The notes beneath the pieces are model-generated. The model ran no database searches. It was not told the origin of the DNA and was given only the letters and a program-made list of their open reading frames with translations. From positions 1 through 5,161 of the forward strand of contig JAIFMR010000103.1 in NCBI GenBank assembly GCA_020048255.1: a stretch of 5,161 nt of DNA. The letters are read 5' to 3'. Each line of letters begins with the position of its first letter. Position 1 is the first letter of the stretch. The translations under genes were made by a program, and so were the position numbers. Of this stretch, positions 1-5,155 are shown piece after piece. This stretch comes from Rhodoferax sp. (GTDB taxonomy: Bacteria > Pseudomonadota > Gammaproteobacteria > Burkholderiales > Burkholderiaceae_C).

Positions 1-614
1 TGCCCCGCCAAGGCTTGCGCAATAACCGATTGGTTCTGCTGGAAAAGGCGCTCCCCAATGATCGCGAGCATGGGCACACCAACGATTTCGGTGGGTGCCT
101 TGCCATACCACTCGACATAAGATTTGTTGGCAAAGCGGCAGATAAGTTGCGTATCCCAGTACGCCATCAAGCTGGGCAAGGCATCTGACGCGGTGCGAAT
201 GAAGCGCTCACTGGTCGTCAATTCAGCCGCAACCGCCTCCGCCCTTTGCTTGAGTTCAAGCAGTTCCTGTTCGTAGCGGCTTCGCTCCAAAGAGACAAAA
301 AGAACCCAGATGAAGTGATCGACCCCGTCTTGCGTGGTCTTCTGGCAATTTACAAAGATCGGTAATTTTTGACCTTGAGTGGTCAAAAGTTGCAATCGGA
401 TTTCACGGACCTGCTGCTCGCGCAGCACCATGGGCCACACATGCGTCTGCAGGAAAATCCGACTCGCCAGCGGAAACATGAGGTCCATGGGTTGTGTGGC
501 CCAGGCCGCCATTTCACCGCCGATCAGCCGATGCAACTCCTGATTCACTTTCTGCACCATACCTTCCCCATCGGTCACCATGGCCGGACAGGGAAGGAGG
601 TCAAATGCAAGCAT
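1..614 (-). CDS. PAS-domain signalling protein, RsbP-like N-terminus (partial)
   Basis: The first 204 residues are visible; the protein continues past the left edge. The start is the ATG at 614-612, preceded by GGAG with a 6-nt spacer, and an in-frame stop lies 18 nt upstream. Residues ~5-108 form a PAS domain that resembles, from memory, the N-terminal PAS of Bacillus RsbP (aligned features: SRIFLQTHVWP, the following EI-L-L strand and KLPIFVN). Residues ~109-135 are a charged helical linker (ERSRYEQELLELKQRAEA) that could form a coiled coil. A second PAS domain begins near residue 136 (SERFIRTASDALPSLMAYWD, then CRFANKSYVEWYGK). The first PAS probably senses a small molecule delivered or made by the hydrolase encoded just upstream, as proposed for RsbQ/RsbP. 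Unlike RsbP, which goes from one PAS through a coiled coil to a PP2C phosphatase, this protein has a second PAS. The output domain (kinase, GGDEF/EAL or phosphatase) is not visible. No membrane segment is seen, so it is probably cytosolic. Confidence 0.85.
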   Translation of the reverse strand, partial: MLAFDLLPCPAMVTDGEGMVQKVNQELHRLIGGEMAAWATQPMDLMFPLASRIFLQTHVWPMVLREQQVREIRLQLLTTQGQKLPIFVNCQKTTQDGVDHFIWVLFVSLERSRYEQELLELKQRAEAVAAELTTSERFIRTASDALPSLMAYWDTQLICRFANKSYVEWYGKAPTEIVGVPMLAIIGERLFQQNQSVIAQALAG

Positions 615-627
615 GCGCTGCTCCAGC

Positions 628-642
628 CAGCGCTAAGCGCTG
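628..642. repeat. Short inverted repeat at the hydrolase stop codon
   Basis: Perfect 6-bp arms CAGCGC and GCGCTG are separated by TAA and overlap the hydrolase stop codon (633-635). There is no following T-run, so it is not a normal terminator. It lies a few bases before the ribosome-binding site of the PAS gene and might affect translational coupling, but it could be chance. Confidence 0.35.
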
Positions 643-1445
643 ACAAATTCACGCATGGCATCAACCACCAGCAAGGGCTCGGCCATGTGCGCGCAGTGGC
701 CTTGAACGTCCAGTATTTTTAACGTACTTCCAGCCAAATGGGTGTGAACGTATTCACCAACGCAAACGGGCGCGAGGGTGTCGCTGCGGTGTTGCAAAAC
801 CAGGCATGGCACCTGAACCTTGGGAAGATCAGCTCTGTTATCCGCGAAAAATGTTGTTCGGGCAAATATTTTTGAAACGACAGGGTCTGTCGAACAAAAG
901 CTGTCCGACAACTCAGCCGTGACACTACTTGATTCGCCCTTGGCAGATACGACAGGCGCCAGATATTTCGCCCAGCCAATGTAATTTTGATCCATCAATG
1001 ACAGCAAATCTTCAAGGTCTGCCCTCTCGAAGCCACCGACGTATTCGGGTGGATGGTTGACAAAACACGGGTTGGGTCCAAGCAGCACCAACTTGTTGAA
1101 AAGTTCAGGCCGGACAATCGATGCCAATACGCCCACACTGCAACTGACGGAGTGCCCGACGAAGGTGACACCGCTGCGCAAATCCAGCGCGTCGCAAATA
1201 TCCAATACGTCTTGTACGTAACCGCTGAGGCTAGCGTACTTGGCTGCATCAAAAGCGTTGATGTCGGATTTTCCGCTTCCGACGTAGTCAAACAAGACTT
1301 GTTTGTGCGTAGCGCCAAATGCGGGGGTGACGCGATCCCACATGTTCTGATTACAACCAAATCCGTGGGCATAAAGCAGAACCGGGCCGTCAACGCTCAC
1401 CGTCTTGACGTTGTTTCTTGCAAGGATTTGCTCTTTTTGAAGCAT
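633..1445 (-). CDS. rsbQ: RsbQ-like alpha/beta hydrolase
   Basis: This is a 270-aa alpha/beta hydrolase, the usual length for RsbQ and for the related plant receptors KAI2 and D14. It closely matches my recollection of B. subtilis RsbQ across its length: HGFGCNQNMWD (oxyanion region, ~27-37), LFDYVGSGKSD (51-61), GHSVS (nucleophile elbow, 97-101), NPPEYxGGF-like HPPEYVGGFE (131-140), NYIGWAK (154-160) and FCSTDPVV (183-190). The catalytic triad reads Ser99, Asp222 and His250, each three positions after RsbQ Ser96, Asp219 and His247. There is no signal peptide. The ATG at 1445-1443 has AGGAG 6 nt upstream. The PAS gene follows 18 nt after the stop, in the same order as rsbQ-rsbP, so the two are almost certainly an operon. 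In Bacillus, RsbQ is required for RsbP activity in energy-stress signalling, probably by hydrolysing an unknown hydrophobic ligand. The elbow has Ser101 where RsbQ has Gly, still a small residue. The symbol is given by similarity; the sigma-B role should not be assumed. Confidence 0.9.
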   Translation of the reverse strand: MLQKEQILARNNVKTVSVDGPVLLYAHGFGCNQNMWDRVTPAFGATHKQVLFDYVGSGKSDINAFDAAKYASLSGYVQDVLDICDALDLRSGVTFVGHSVSCSVGVLASIVRPELFNKLVLLGPNPCFVNHPPEYVGGFERADLEDLLSLMDQNYIGWAKYLAPVVSAKGESSSVTAELSDSFCSTDPVVSKIFARTTFFADNRADLPKVQVPCLVLQHRSDTLAPVCVGEYVHTHLAGSTLKILDVQGHCAHMAEPLLVVDAMREFVSA

Positions 1446-1610
1446 TGAAGTCTCCTGAGTTGGCGTCTTAGGTCATTCGGTTGCATGGTACCAAAGATGC
1501 GTGCAATCCCTCTGTCAGGGACTCACGGCACCCGTTTGGCCAACGTCTATCTGATCACCCCCGTGACAGACATCTTTCGCGATGGACCGCTGCTGGAGGC
1601 TGACGCGTTG

Positions 1611-1622
1611 CGCTGGCCAGCG
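1611..1622. repeat. Perfect 12-bp palindrome upstream of the MetH-domain gene
   Basis: CGCTGGCCAGCG is identical to its reverse complement. Its centre is about 48 bp before the ATG and about 35 bp before the TACAAT element, where a repressor or activator could bind. It is GC-rich and may be chance. No known operator, such as a MetR or SahR site, was recognised in it. Confidence 0.3.
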
Positions 1623-1650
1623 CCCAGCGCGGCTCTGTGGATGAGCTTTC

Positions 1651-1656
1651 TACAAT
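1651..1656 (+). promoter_or_regulatory. Candidate -10 element (TACAAT) abutting the MetH-domain start
   Basis: TACAAT differs from the sigma-70 consensus TATAAT at one position. Transcription would begin about 7 nt downstream, at or next to the ATG at 1664, giving a leaderless or nearly leaderless mRNA. This fits the absence of a Shine-Dalgarno sequence. No good -35 hexamer was found 15-19 bp upstream, so the promoter is either activator-dependent or not real. Confidence 0.4.
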
Positions 1657-1663
1657 AGCTGCC

Positions 1664-2710
1664 ATGACCCAACTCACCTACACCCGCGGCCAGGCGCTGC
1701 CCGATATTTTGCAAAAACGCATCATGGTGCTGGACGGCGCCATGGGCACCATGATCCAGCGCTTCAAGCTGGGTGAAGCCCAGTACCGGGGTGAAAGGTT
1801 CAAAGACTTTCACAAAGACATCAAAGGCAACAACGAGCTGCTGAGCCTGACCCGACCAGACGTCATCACCGACATCCACGAGCGCTATTTGGCCGCAGGT
1901 GCCGACATGATCGAAACCAACACCTTTGGTGCCACCGCAATAGCCCAGGCGGATTACGACATGGCCGACCTGGCGTTCGAGATGAATCTGGCCTCTGCCC
2001 GCTTGGCCCGCGCGGCGTGCGACAAGTACTCCACACCCGACAAACCCCGTTTTGTGCTGGGTGCTCTGGGCCCGACACCCAAAACCGCCAGCATCAGCCC
2101 CGACGTGAACGACCCTGGCGCGCGCAACGTGAGCTTTGAAGAATTGCGGGCGTCGTACTACGAACAGGTGGACGCCCTGGTGCAAGGCGGTGCTGACGCG
2201 CTGCTGGTCGAAACCATTTTTGACACCCTCAACGCCAAAGCCGCGCTGTTTGCCATTGACGAGTTTTTTGAGGCCAGTGGCCAGCGCCTGCCCATCATCA
2301 TCAGCGGCACCGTCACCGATGCGTCTGGCCGGATTTTGAGCGGCCAGACCGTGACGGCTTTCTGGCACAGTGTGCGCCACGCCCAACCACTGGCCATCGG
2401 CCTGAATTGCGCCCTGGGTGCCACGCTGATGCGCCCTTATATCCAGGAGCTCAACCGCGCCGCACCGGAAACCTTCATCAGTTGCTACCCCAATGCCGGC
2501 CTGCCCAACCCGATGAGTGACACCGGCTTTGACGAAACGCCTGAAGTCACCAGCCGGCTGATCCGCGAATTTGCCGCCGAGGGTCTGGTCAACATTGTGG
2601 GCGGCTGCTGCGGCACCACGCCAGAGCACATTGGCGCCATTCACCAGGCCGTGGCGCCTTTGGCTGGGCGCGTGCTGCAGCGCAACTATTTCTACAAAGA
2701 GGCGGCGTAA
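1664..2710 (+). CDS. metH: Stand-alone MetH homocysteine S-methyltransferase domain (split methionine synthase, N-terminal part)
   Basis: The 348-aa product aligns with the first ~330 residues of E. coli MetH and then stops. It binds homocysteine on zinc and presents the thiolate for methylation from methylcobalamin in the cytosol. Family motifs are clear: VLDGAMGTMIQ (22-32), GADMIETNTFGAT (79-91), LGPTPKTASISPDVNDP (135-151), ISGTVTDASGR (213-223), GLNCALG (246-252) and GGCCGTTP (313-320). The zinc ligands are Cys249, Cys315 and Cys316, matching Cys247, Cys310 and Cys311 of E. coli. The folate, cobalamin and AdoMet-reactivation domains are absent (full MetH is ~1230 aa), so a separate partner protein is needed. 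A GTG at 1637 is in frame, but ATG 1664 is preferred: it places the DGAMG motif at the usual distance, and neither start has a ribosome-binding site. The closeness to MetH argues against BhmT or MmuM. An oxidoreductase gene follows 25 nt downstream, probably co-transcribed. Confidence 0.9.
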   Translation: MTQLTYTRGQALPDILQKRIMVLDGAMGTMIQRFKLGEAQYRGERFKDFHKDIKGNNELLSLTRPDVITDIHERYLAAGADMIETNTFGATAIAQADYDMADLAFEMNLASARLARAACDKYSTPDKPRFVLGALGPTPKTASISPDVNDPGARNVSFEELRASYYEQVDALVQGGADALLVETIFDTLNAKAALFAIDEFFEASGQRLPIIISGTVTDASGRILSGQTVTAFWHSVRHAQPLAIGLNCALGATLMRPYIQELNRAAPETFISCYPNAGLPNPMSDTGFDETPEVTSRLIREFAAEGLVNIVGGCCGTTPEHIGAIHQAVAPLAGRVLQRNYFYKEAA

Positions 2711-2722
2711 GCGTGCCGTTTC

Positions 2723-2727
2723 GGAGG
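2723..2727 (+). promoter_or_regulatory. Ribosome-binding site fixing the oxidoreductase start
   Basis: GGAGG lies 8 nt before ATG 2736. It settles the start against longer in-frame readings that would overlap the MetH-domain gene; those upstream codons give low-complexity, arginine-rich sequence unlike the family. Confidence 0.8.
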
Positions 2728-2735
2728 CAATAGCT

Positions 2736-3743
2736 ATGAAAAAGGTCAATTGGGGCATTTTGAGCACCGCCAAGATCGGGCGCGAAAAAGTTGTTCCAGC
2801 CATGAAAAAAGGGCAGCACAGCTATGTGCTGGGGATCGCCTCGCGCTCACTGGAGCGAGCGCAACAAACCTGTATCGACCTGGACCTCGACAAGGCCTAC
2901 GGTTCATACGAAGAGATGTTCGCTGACCCCGATGTTGAAGCCGTCTACAACGCGCTGCCCAATGACCAGCATGTGGCCATGACCCTGGCGGCAGCCCGCG
3001 CCGGCAAACATGTGCTGTGCGAAAAGCCGTTTGCCATGAACGCACAAGAGCTGGAGCAGCTGCGCGAGGTGGCGGGCCAGGTCCACGTCATGGAAGCCTT
3101 CATGGTGCGCTTTCACCCACAGTGGCTACGTGCGCGCGAGTTGGTGCGTAGCGGGTATTTGGGTGACTTGCGCACAGTGCAGGTGTTTTTTTCGTATTTC
3201 AACCGCCAGCCAGACAACATTCGTAACCGGCCTGAGGTCGGTGGCGGCGCGTTGTACGACATTGGTTGCTACGCCATCGTGGCCGGGCGCTTTTTATTTG
3301 ATTGCGAGCCGCTGCGTGTGGTGGCCCTGTTCGACCGCGACCCTGACTTCGCGACCGACCGCACGGTGACTGCCATGGCAGATTTTGGCGGCGGGCGGCG
3401 GCTGGACTTCACCGTGTCGACCCAATCCGTGCCTTACCAAAGGGTGCAGGCCATCGGCACCCAGCGGCGGCTGGAGCTGGCAATTCCGTTCAATGCCCCC
3501 TTGGGCGGCACCACCAGCATTTTTCTGGACGATGCCCAGGCCCCGGGCGGTGCCTCCGCGGTGGCCGAGACTTTTGCCGCGTGCGACATGTACACCTTGC
3601 AGGGGGATGCGTTCTCCCAAGCGGTGCGTGGCGAGATCCCCTTGCCTTACGGACTCGATGACGCCATTTGCAATATGCGCGTGATTGACGCGCTGTTCAA
3701 GTCGGAGCAAAGCGGGCAGTGGGAAGCCGTTCAAACGGCTTAG
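2736..3743 (+). CDS. Gfo/Idh/MocA-family NAD(P)-dependent oxidoreductase
   Basis: This 335-aa protein has the usual length and two-domain layout of the family. An N-terminal Rossmann fold (1 to ~120) begins WGILSTAKIG, the variant dinucleotide loop of the dihydrodiol dehydrogenase / glucose-fructose oxidoreductase-like branch. VEAVYNALPNDQHV (67-80) and GKHVLCEKPFAMN (90-102) follow; Lys97 of the EKP motif is the expected catalytic lysine. The C-terminal sheet domain carries EAFMVRFHPQW (120-130) and GGGALYDIGCYA (169-180). This GGG-x-L-x-D-x-GCY signature is typical of proteins annotated as trans-dihydrodiol or sugar (for example xylose) dehydrogenases. It should oxidise or reduce a sugar or cyclic polyol in the cytosol; the substrate cannot be read from sequence. 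There is no signal peptide. The start is set by GGAGG 8 nt upstream. It lies 25 nt behind the MetH-domain gene and is probably in the same transcript, but no metabolic link is evident. Confidence 0.9.
   Translation: MKKVNWGILSTAKIGREKVVPAMKKGQHSYVLGIASRSLERAQQTCIDLDLDKAYGSYEEMFADPDVEAVYNALPNDQHVAMTLAAARAGKHVLCEKPFAMNAQELEQLREVAGQVHVMEAFMVRFHPQWLRARELVRSGYLGDLRTVQVFFSYFNRQPDNIRNRPEVGGGALYDIGCYAIVAGRFLFDCEPLRVVALFDRDPDFATDRTVTAMADFGGGRRLDFTVSTQSVPYQRVQAIGTQRRLELAIPFNAPLGGTTSIFLDDAQAPGGASAVAETFAACDMYTLQGDAFSQAVRGEIPLPYGLDDAICNMRVIDALFKSEQSGQWEAVQTA
3724..3741. repeat. Inverted repeat at the oxidoreductase stop codon
   Basis: AAGCCGTT and AACGGCTT are perfect 8-bp arms around a 2-nt loop; in RNA the innermost pairs would open. 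The right arm runs into the TAG stop (3741-3743). No T-run follows on either strand, so it is not a canonical intrinsic terminator. It may still slow or protect the 3' end between the convergent genes. Confidence 0.4.
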
Positions 3744-3772
3744 TTCGCTTAGCCCAGAAAAACACATCCACT

Positions 3773-3901
3773 TCAGGCGACTTGCACAAAGGGAATGCAG
3801 CAGCAGGGCAGGGTGAAGATCTTTTCCTGGCCGTGTCTCCCCATCATGGTGATCGTCGTTCCAACATAGTGGAACGACATCAGTGCAAACGCGCTGGCCA
3901 T
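3773..3901 (-). CDS. Small hydrophobic ORF with a Cys-Cys-Cys motif, possibly a membrane peptide
   Basis: ATG 3901-3899 to TGA 3775-3773 encodes 42 residues, too short for a usual gene call. It starts MASAFALMSFHYVG, continues TTITMMGRHGQEKIF and ends TLPCCCIPFVQVA. The same frame stays open upstream for 14 codons (3943-3902), including WLPLYLINL, so together there is a ~22-residue hydrophobic stretch that could be one membrane helix. A strong Shine-Dalgarno-like AAGGAGGGG sits at 3939-3931, but the only usual start codon close behind it (GTG 3929-3927) is one base out of frame, and the ATG is 29 nt away. Either ATG 3901 is used with a poor signal, or the true 5' end is damaged. The residue mix looks protein-like; I do not recognise a family. 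It may be intact, a remnant of a larger gene, or chance. Confidence 0.45.
   Translation of the reverse strand: MASAFALMSFHYVGTTITMMGRHGQEKIFTLPCCCIPFVQVA
3855..3879. repeat. 9-bp hairpin inside the small ORF
   Basis: GTCGTTCCA (3855-3863) and TGGAACGAC (3870-3878) pair perfectly around a 6-nt loop (ACATAG). No T-run follows on either strand. It lies within codons for SFHYVGTT of the small minus-strand ORF. It could be an RNA structure or a protein-binding palindrome; its role is unknown. Confidence 0.45.
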
Positions 3902-3930
3902 AAGGTTTATGAGATAAAGTGGAAGCCACT

Positions 3931-3939
3931 CCCCTCCTT
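3931..3939 (-). promoter_or_regulatory. Strong orphan Shine-Dalgarno-like sequence
   Basis: The minus strand reads AAGGAGGGG, the best ribosome-binding match in this part of the window. No standard start codon lies 5-9 nt downstream in the frame of the small hydrophobic ORF. GTG 3929-3927 is very close (about 1-4 nt, depending on pairing) and out of frame by one. It may be the relic of the small gene's original start. Confidence 0.35.
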
Positions 3940-3974
3940 GACTTCACGGATGAGGAGCTGCCTGACGCACTCGT

Positions 3975-4100
3975 CCGTCGCCGGGCAGTAATCAGTCCTC
4001 CCAGGCCGAGCGAAAGCAATGCCAAACCTCCAGGTTCAGGAATTTCGTTTCCTGCACCAGAGCCCGAGCGGTTGTGTCGCGAAGTCGTTGGCGATATAGC
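3975..4100 (-). pseudogene. Orphan PEP-CTERM sorting signal (remnant)
   Basis: Forty-two codons on the minus strand read as a Ser/Gly-rich linker (RSGSGAGNE) followed by IPEPGGLALLSLGLGGLITA and then RRR. This is the full tripartite PEP-CTERM anchor: the Pro-Glu-Pro motif (at 4043-4032), a hydrophobic helix and a basic cluster (ending at 3975). Such signals sit at the very C-terminus of exported proteins and are processed by exosortase. Here there is no start codon for a protein body: a stop lies immediately upstream in frame (4103-4101). There is also no stop after RRR; the frame runs on antisense into the oxidoreductase gene until about 3296. It is therefore most likely the tail of a decayed PEP-CTERM gene. 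It lies 92 bases downstream of the exported-protein stop codon, in another frame, so it could be a lost tail of that gene. Confidence 0.6.
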
Positions 4101-4134
4101 TCAAGCGACGGCCTTGGTCGAGATATTTGACGGC

Positions 4135-5094
4135 CTAGCGCAAATGCTGGACGAATTCATCCAGCACGACACTGGCAGTTGCTGGCACCCTCTGGAAGTA
4201 GCCGTCCACATTCAACGAAAAATTGGCCGAATTGTCGGTCTTTCCAAACAATAGGCCCGATAGCGACAGACCGGGTGTGGGCACATTGCTTTCACCGATC
4301 ACACCTTCAATAAACAGCGGCGTCTTAAGGGCAATCTTGGCAATATTGCCGTTACTACCCACCGCCATGCGACTCAACCGCTCACCAATGCGCAAGGCAG
4401 CTGTGGTGGTAGAGCGGTCGCGCTGCCAGTTGGCTGCCATCCATGTGTTGGTGCTGGTCACAGCCAGAGGCACAAACAGGCGCACATGCAAAGTCGCTGC
4501 GTCCAGGTCTTTTTGAACATCCTTATCGTAATAAACCCAGTTGGTTGAATACAAAGACAGTCTTCCAGAAAACGATAGAGTGGGGTCCGGCACCGAAGAC
4601 CATCCGTCCATCAGATGGTCGATGTCGGAGTGCAACACCAGTGGCATACCTTTCGGCGTCATAAGCACACTGTTGTAGCCACCACCCTTGCCGCGGCTCC
4701 ATGTGCTTTCCTCGCGCGGGGTTGCGGCACTCAGCTCAGCCATTTTTTTGTACGAGGGCAAGATTGCTAGGTTTTGCGGCGTAACTAGGTCAAGGCCGGA
4801 GGTCTGCACCTTGCTGATAAACGCCTGGTACATCGACTCGGTCGTTTCCTGCAGACGCGCACGATCCAATTGGGCAGTGAAGTCAATGCCGGAGCTAGCA
4901 CCACCCTTGGACGTGGCCTCCTGCGCCACCACATACTGCACCACAAAAGACGCAATGGCAACTCGCTTGATACCAGTGAGGTACTTGGCGTCAATCACTT
5001 CCGTATTGGGTGTGTCTGCGGCAATTACCGGAGTAACTAACGCGGTCAACGCTCCCAAGCAAACACAAATGCCCGCCCGATGAATCCAATGCAT
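4135..5094 (-). CDS. Exported protein of unknown function
   Basis: This 319-aa protein has a clear Sec signal peptide: basic start MHWIHRAG, hydrophobic core, and a likely signal peptidase I site after Ala25 (TPVIA then ADT). There is no lipobox at the cleavage site and no later membrane helix, so the mature protein is probably periplasmic or secreted. Visible segments are LTGIKRVAIASFVVQYVV (39-56, a beta strand pair), a helical region to ~105 ending in SGLDLVTPQNL, a Gly-rich loop (RGKGGGYNS, 134-142) and a beta-rich C-terminal half (FSGRLSLYSTNWVYYD, LHVRLFVPLAVTS, ANFSLNVDGYF). The RVAI-x-F strand followed by a helix and a hydrophobic strand recalls small alpha/beta domains of CsgG- or TolB-N-like envelope proteins, but this is only a fold guess. 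I do not recognise the family. The ATG at 5094-5092 has a weak GGGA upstream. An orphan PEP-CTERM motif lies just past its stop. Confidence 0.85.
   Translation of the reverse strand: MHWIHRAGICVCLGALTALVTPVIAADTPNTEVIDAKYLTGIKRVAIASFVVQYVVAQEATSKGGASSGIDFTAQLDRARLQETTESMYQAFISKVQTSGLDLVTPQNLAILPSYKKMAELSAATPREESTWSRGKGGGYNSVLMTPKGMPLVLHSDIDHLMDGWSSVPDPTLSFSGRLSLYSTNWVYYDKDVQKDLDAATLHVRLFVPLAVTSTNTWMAANWQRDRSTTTAALRIGERLSRMAVGSNGNIAKIALKTPLFIEGVIGESNVPTPGLSLSGLLFGKTDNSANFSLNVDGYFQRVPATASVVLDEFVQHLR
4145..4166. repeat. Inverted repeat near the 3' end of the exported-protein gene
   Basis: TGCTGGA (4145-4151) and TCCAGCA (4160-4166) form 7-bp arms around an 8-nt loop, just inside the coding region. 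On the minus strand the stem is followed by TTTGCGC rather than a real T-run. It is a weak hairpin of uncertain meaning. Confidence 0.3.
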
Positions 5095-5126
5095 GGTGTA
5101 TTCCCAGTAAAAAATGTTTTTGAAGT

Positions 5127-5155
5127 ATTTATGCTACCAAATTAACCCCACGCAA
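5127..5155 (-). promoter_or_regulatory. Candidate promoter for the exported-protein gene
   Basis: On the minus strand, TTGCGT (5155-5150) and ATAAAT (5132-5127) are separated by 17 bp in an AT-rich stretch 33 bp upstream of the ATG. Both hexamers are poor matches to the sigma-70 consensus, though the spacing is ideal. The A/T content is much higher than in the surrounding coding DNA. Confidence 0.3.

Larger units (their letters stand above)
1485..1658 (+). other. Possible small ORF or 3' remnant of an older gene
   Basis: An open frame from ATG 1485 (or ATG 1497) to TAG 1656-1658 would encode 57 (or 53) residues, including ANVYLITPVTDIFRDGPLLE and, later, RWPAPSAALWMSFLQ. From about 1525 on, third positions are mostly G or C, as in the neighbouring genes. 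There is no ribosome-binding site before either ATG, the frame overlaps the promoter region of the hydrolase unit, and I recognise no family. It may be the tail of a gene whose front was lost, or noncoding. It ends 5 nt before the MetH-domain ATG. Confidence 0.22.
1446..1663. other. Divergent intergenic region between the hydrolase operon and the MetH-domain gene
   Basis: This 218-bp region must contain promoters for both the leftward hydrolase unit and the rightward MetH unit. For the leftward unit only the AGGAG ribosome-binding site is clear; no convincing sigma-70 hexamer pair was found. For the rightward unit a TACAAT element lies just before the start codon. A perfect 12-bp palindrome (1611-1622) and a weakly supported open frame (1485-1658) also lie here. 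No riboswitch-like structure was recognised. Confidence 0.6.
3744..4134. other. 391-bp gap between convergent genes, holding small and degenerate minus-strand coding signals
   Basis: No full-length gene is supported here. The minus strand carries a 42-codon ORF with membrane-protein character (3773-3901) and, upstream of it, an orphan PEP-CTERM motif (3975-4043). A 9-bp hairpin lies inside the small ORF. Longer open frames on the plus strand (for example 3919-4254) are antisense to the PEP-CTERM motif and to the end of the exported-protein gene and resemble no protein I know. No clear terminator was found for either flanking gene. Confidence 0.6.

Noticed and set aside
1053..1448. Plus-strand 131-codon open frame over the hydrolase gene
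   Set aside because: It is an antisense shadow of the RsbQ-like gene, which has an intact catalytic triad and a good ribosome-binding site.
1503..1525. Possible sigma-54 promoter for the hydrolase unit (minus strand TGACAG, 5 nt, TTGC)
   Set aside because: The nearly invariant -24 GG is GA here, and there is no other support such as an enhancer-binding protein nearby.
2571..2735. N-terminal extension of the oxidoreductase to 390 residues
   Set aside because: It overlaps the MetH-domain gene, is low-complexity, and is excluded by the GGAGG-ATG start at 2736 followed directly by the expected Rossmann motif.
1547..2803. Long (418-codon) minus-strand open frame across the MetH-domain gene
   Set aside because: It is the antisense shadow of a gene with unmistakable MetH motifs; its own translation is Gly/Val/His-rich low-complexity sequence without family features.
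3724..3741. Rho-independent terminator after the oxidoreductase
   Set aside because: The inverted repeat has only a 2-nt loop and no T-run on either strand, so it is listed as a repeat only.
3294..4025. Minus-strand 243-codon open frame starting inside the PEP-CTERM motif
   Set aside because: Only the first ~18 codons are meaningful (the PEP-CTERM helix and RRR). The rest is antisense to the oxidoreductase and resembles no protein.
3919..4254. Plus-strand 111-codon open frame
   Set aside because: It is antisense to the PEP-CTERM motif and to the end of the exported-protein gene, and has no ribosome-binding site or family resemblance.
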